From JBHJHK01 sp050330975 (GTDB lineage Bacteria; Pseudomonadota; Gammaproteobacteria; Competibacterales; Competibacteraceae), in contig JBHJHK010000169.1 in NCBI GenBank assembly GCA_050330975.1, forward strand, positions 1-6,436: a stretch of DNA of 6,436 nt, read 5' to 3'. The notes under the pieces were generated by a model that was not told the origin of the DNA, made no database searches, and worked only from the letters and a program-made list of their open reading frames with translations. Shown here one piece after another: positions 5,960 through 6,436 of the stretch; the stretch's first letter is position 1; each line of letters opens with the position of its first letter. The position numbers and the translations under genes are program-made.

Positions 5960-6436
5960 GGGTGGCCTCCAGGGCGGCGAGGACATTGGCCACCGTCAGC
6001 TGGCTCACCCGTTGGTTGGCTTCCTTTGTCGCCCCGGCGATGTGGGGGGTGAGGATGACGTTGGGCAGACCCTCAAAGGGGGCGGCGGCGGCGGCGGAGA
6101 GGGGTTCTGCTTCGAATACATCCAGGGCAGCCCCCCCCAGACGTCCTTGGGCCAAGGCCTCGATGAGGGCATTTTCGTCGACGATGCCCCCCCTGGCGGT
6201 GTTGATCAACAGGGTTTCCGGCTTGAGGGCCGCCAGCACCTCGCCGTTCACCAGGCGGTGGGTTTCGGGGGTGAGGGGCAGGTGGAGGCTCAAGACATCG
6301 CTCTGGCGCCACAAATCCCGGACGTCTACCAGGCGCTCGGCGCCCCGCCAGACAGCATCGTCGGGGGCGAGGTAGGGGTCGTGGGCGACGGCGGTCATCA
6401 CCAGGGCCCGGGCCCTGGCCGCCACCCGGCGGGCGC
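5952..6436 (-). CDS. slcD: D-2-hydroxyacid dehydrogenase (C-terminal part), probable (S)-sulfolactate dehydrogenase
   Basis: Only the last 160 or so residues are present; the gene runs off the right edge. Family members are about 310-330 residues, so half or more is visible. The leftmost-read residues (ARRVAARARAL) are what normally follows the GxGxxG NAD-binding loop, which must lie just outside. HDPYL and SDVLSLHLPLTPETH are typical of the NAD-binding domain. The catalytic residues are all seen: Arg in NTARGGIVDE (codon near 6193), Glu in DVFEAEPL (near 6106) and His in LTPHIAG (near 6043). The phosphoglycerate dehydrogenase/SerA-like superfamily oxidises D-2-hydroxy acids with NAD+. SlcD of Chromohalobacter belongs to it and acts on (S)-sulfolactate; the same role is inferred here from the coupled ComC-like gene and the transporter. 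Glyoxylate or hydroxypyruvate reductase are alternatives. A five-alanine loop after EPLS is encoded by a GGC-type repeat. Confidence 0.92.
   Translation of the reverse strand, partial: ARRVAARARALVMTAVAHDPYLAPDDAVWRGAERLVDVRDLWRQSDVLSLHLPLTPETHRLVNGEVLAALKPETLLINTARGGIVDENALIEALAQGRLGGAALDVFEAEPLSAAAAAPFEGLPNVILTPHIAGATKEANQRVSQLTVANVLAALEATHG
5966..5970 (-). promoter_or_regulatory. Ribosome binding site (GGAGG) deciding the LDH_2-type gene start at 5959
   Basis: GGAGG on the minus strand with a 6-base spacer to the ATG at 5959. It lies inside the last codons of the upstream dehydrogenase gene and supports the 8-base overlapping start rather than the longer GTG start. Confidence 0.75.
6081..6097. 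repeat. (GGC)n trinucleotide repeat, about 5.7 units
   Basis: Seventeen bases of perfect GGC repeat lie inside the D-2-hydroxyacid dehydrogenase gene. They encode the alanine run in EPLSAAAAAPFEG, a surface loop between the catalytic Glu and His motifs, where family members vary in sequence. Confidence 0.6.

Noticed and set aside
5960..5986. Longer GTG start at 5986 for the LDH_2-type dehydrogenase
   Set aside because: It adds nine poorly conserved-looking residues and the GGAGG site fits the ATG at 5959 instead.

Overview
This is a GC-rich bacterial window, most likely from a proteobacterium. That assignment rests on a tripartite tricarboxylate transporter (TTT), strong GGAGG-type ribosome binding sites, tightly packed genes and heavy GCC/CCC/CTG codon use. 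The genus cannot be named from this sequence alone.

Layout: positions 709 to the right edge hold one run of five same-direction genes on the minus strand, so transcription runs right to left. In transcription order they are: (1) a D-2-hydroxyacid dehydrogenase cut by the right edge; (2) an LDH_2/ComC-type malate/L-lactate/L-sulfolactate dehydrogenase, overlapping gene 1 by 8 bases; (3) a TctC/Bug-type periplasmic solute-binding protein; (4) a 663-residue permease that fuses TctA and TctB; (5) a YeiH/PF03601 'putative sulfate exporter' membrane protein. The two gaps flanking the binding-protein gene each contain a GC-rich inverted repeat.

Interpretation (inference): this content and order resemble the 3-sulfolactate catabolic clusters described for Chromohalobacter salexigens (slcHFG transporter, slcC, slcD) and Paracoccus pantotrophus (suyAB with exporter SuyZ). 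In that reading the TTT system imports 3-sulfolactate. The two dehydrogenases of opposite stereospecificity interconvert its enantiomers through sulfopyruvate, acting together as a racemase. The desulfonating lyase SuyAB, not in the window, would release pyruvate and sulfite, and the YeiH-type protein would export the sulfur oxyanion. Each family alone is generic; the specific call rests on the combination.

The left end differs. Bases 1-90 are about 96% G+C and C-rich on the plus strand, with no recognisable gene. A plus-strand fragment (about 226-690) carries the TDHHW active-site motif of AlgX/AlgJ-like SGNH O-acetyltransferases but lacks the expected regions on both sides, so it looks like a gene remnant. 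It converges on the exporter gene, with 18 bases between the two stop codons. No RNA genes, CRISPR arrays, insertion sequences or clear intrinsic terminators were seen.
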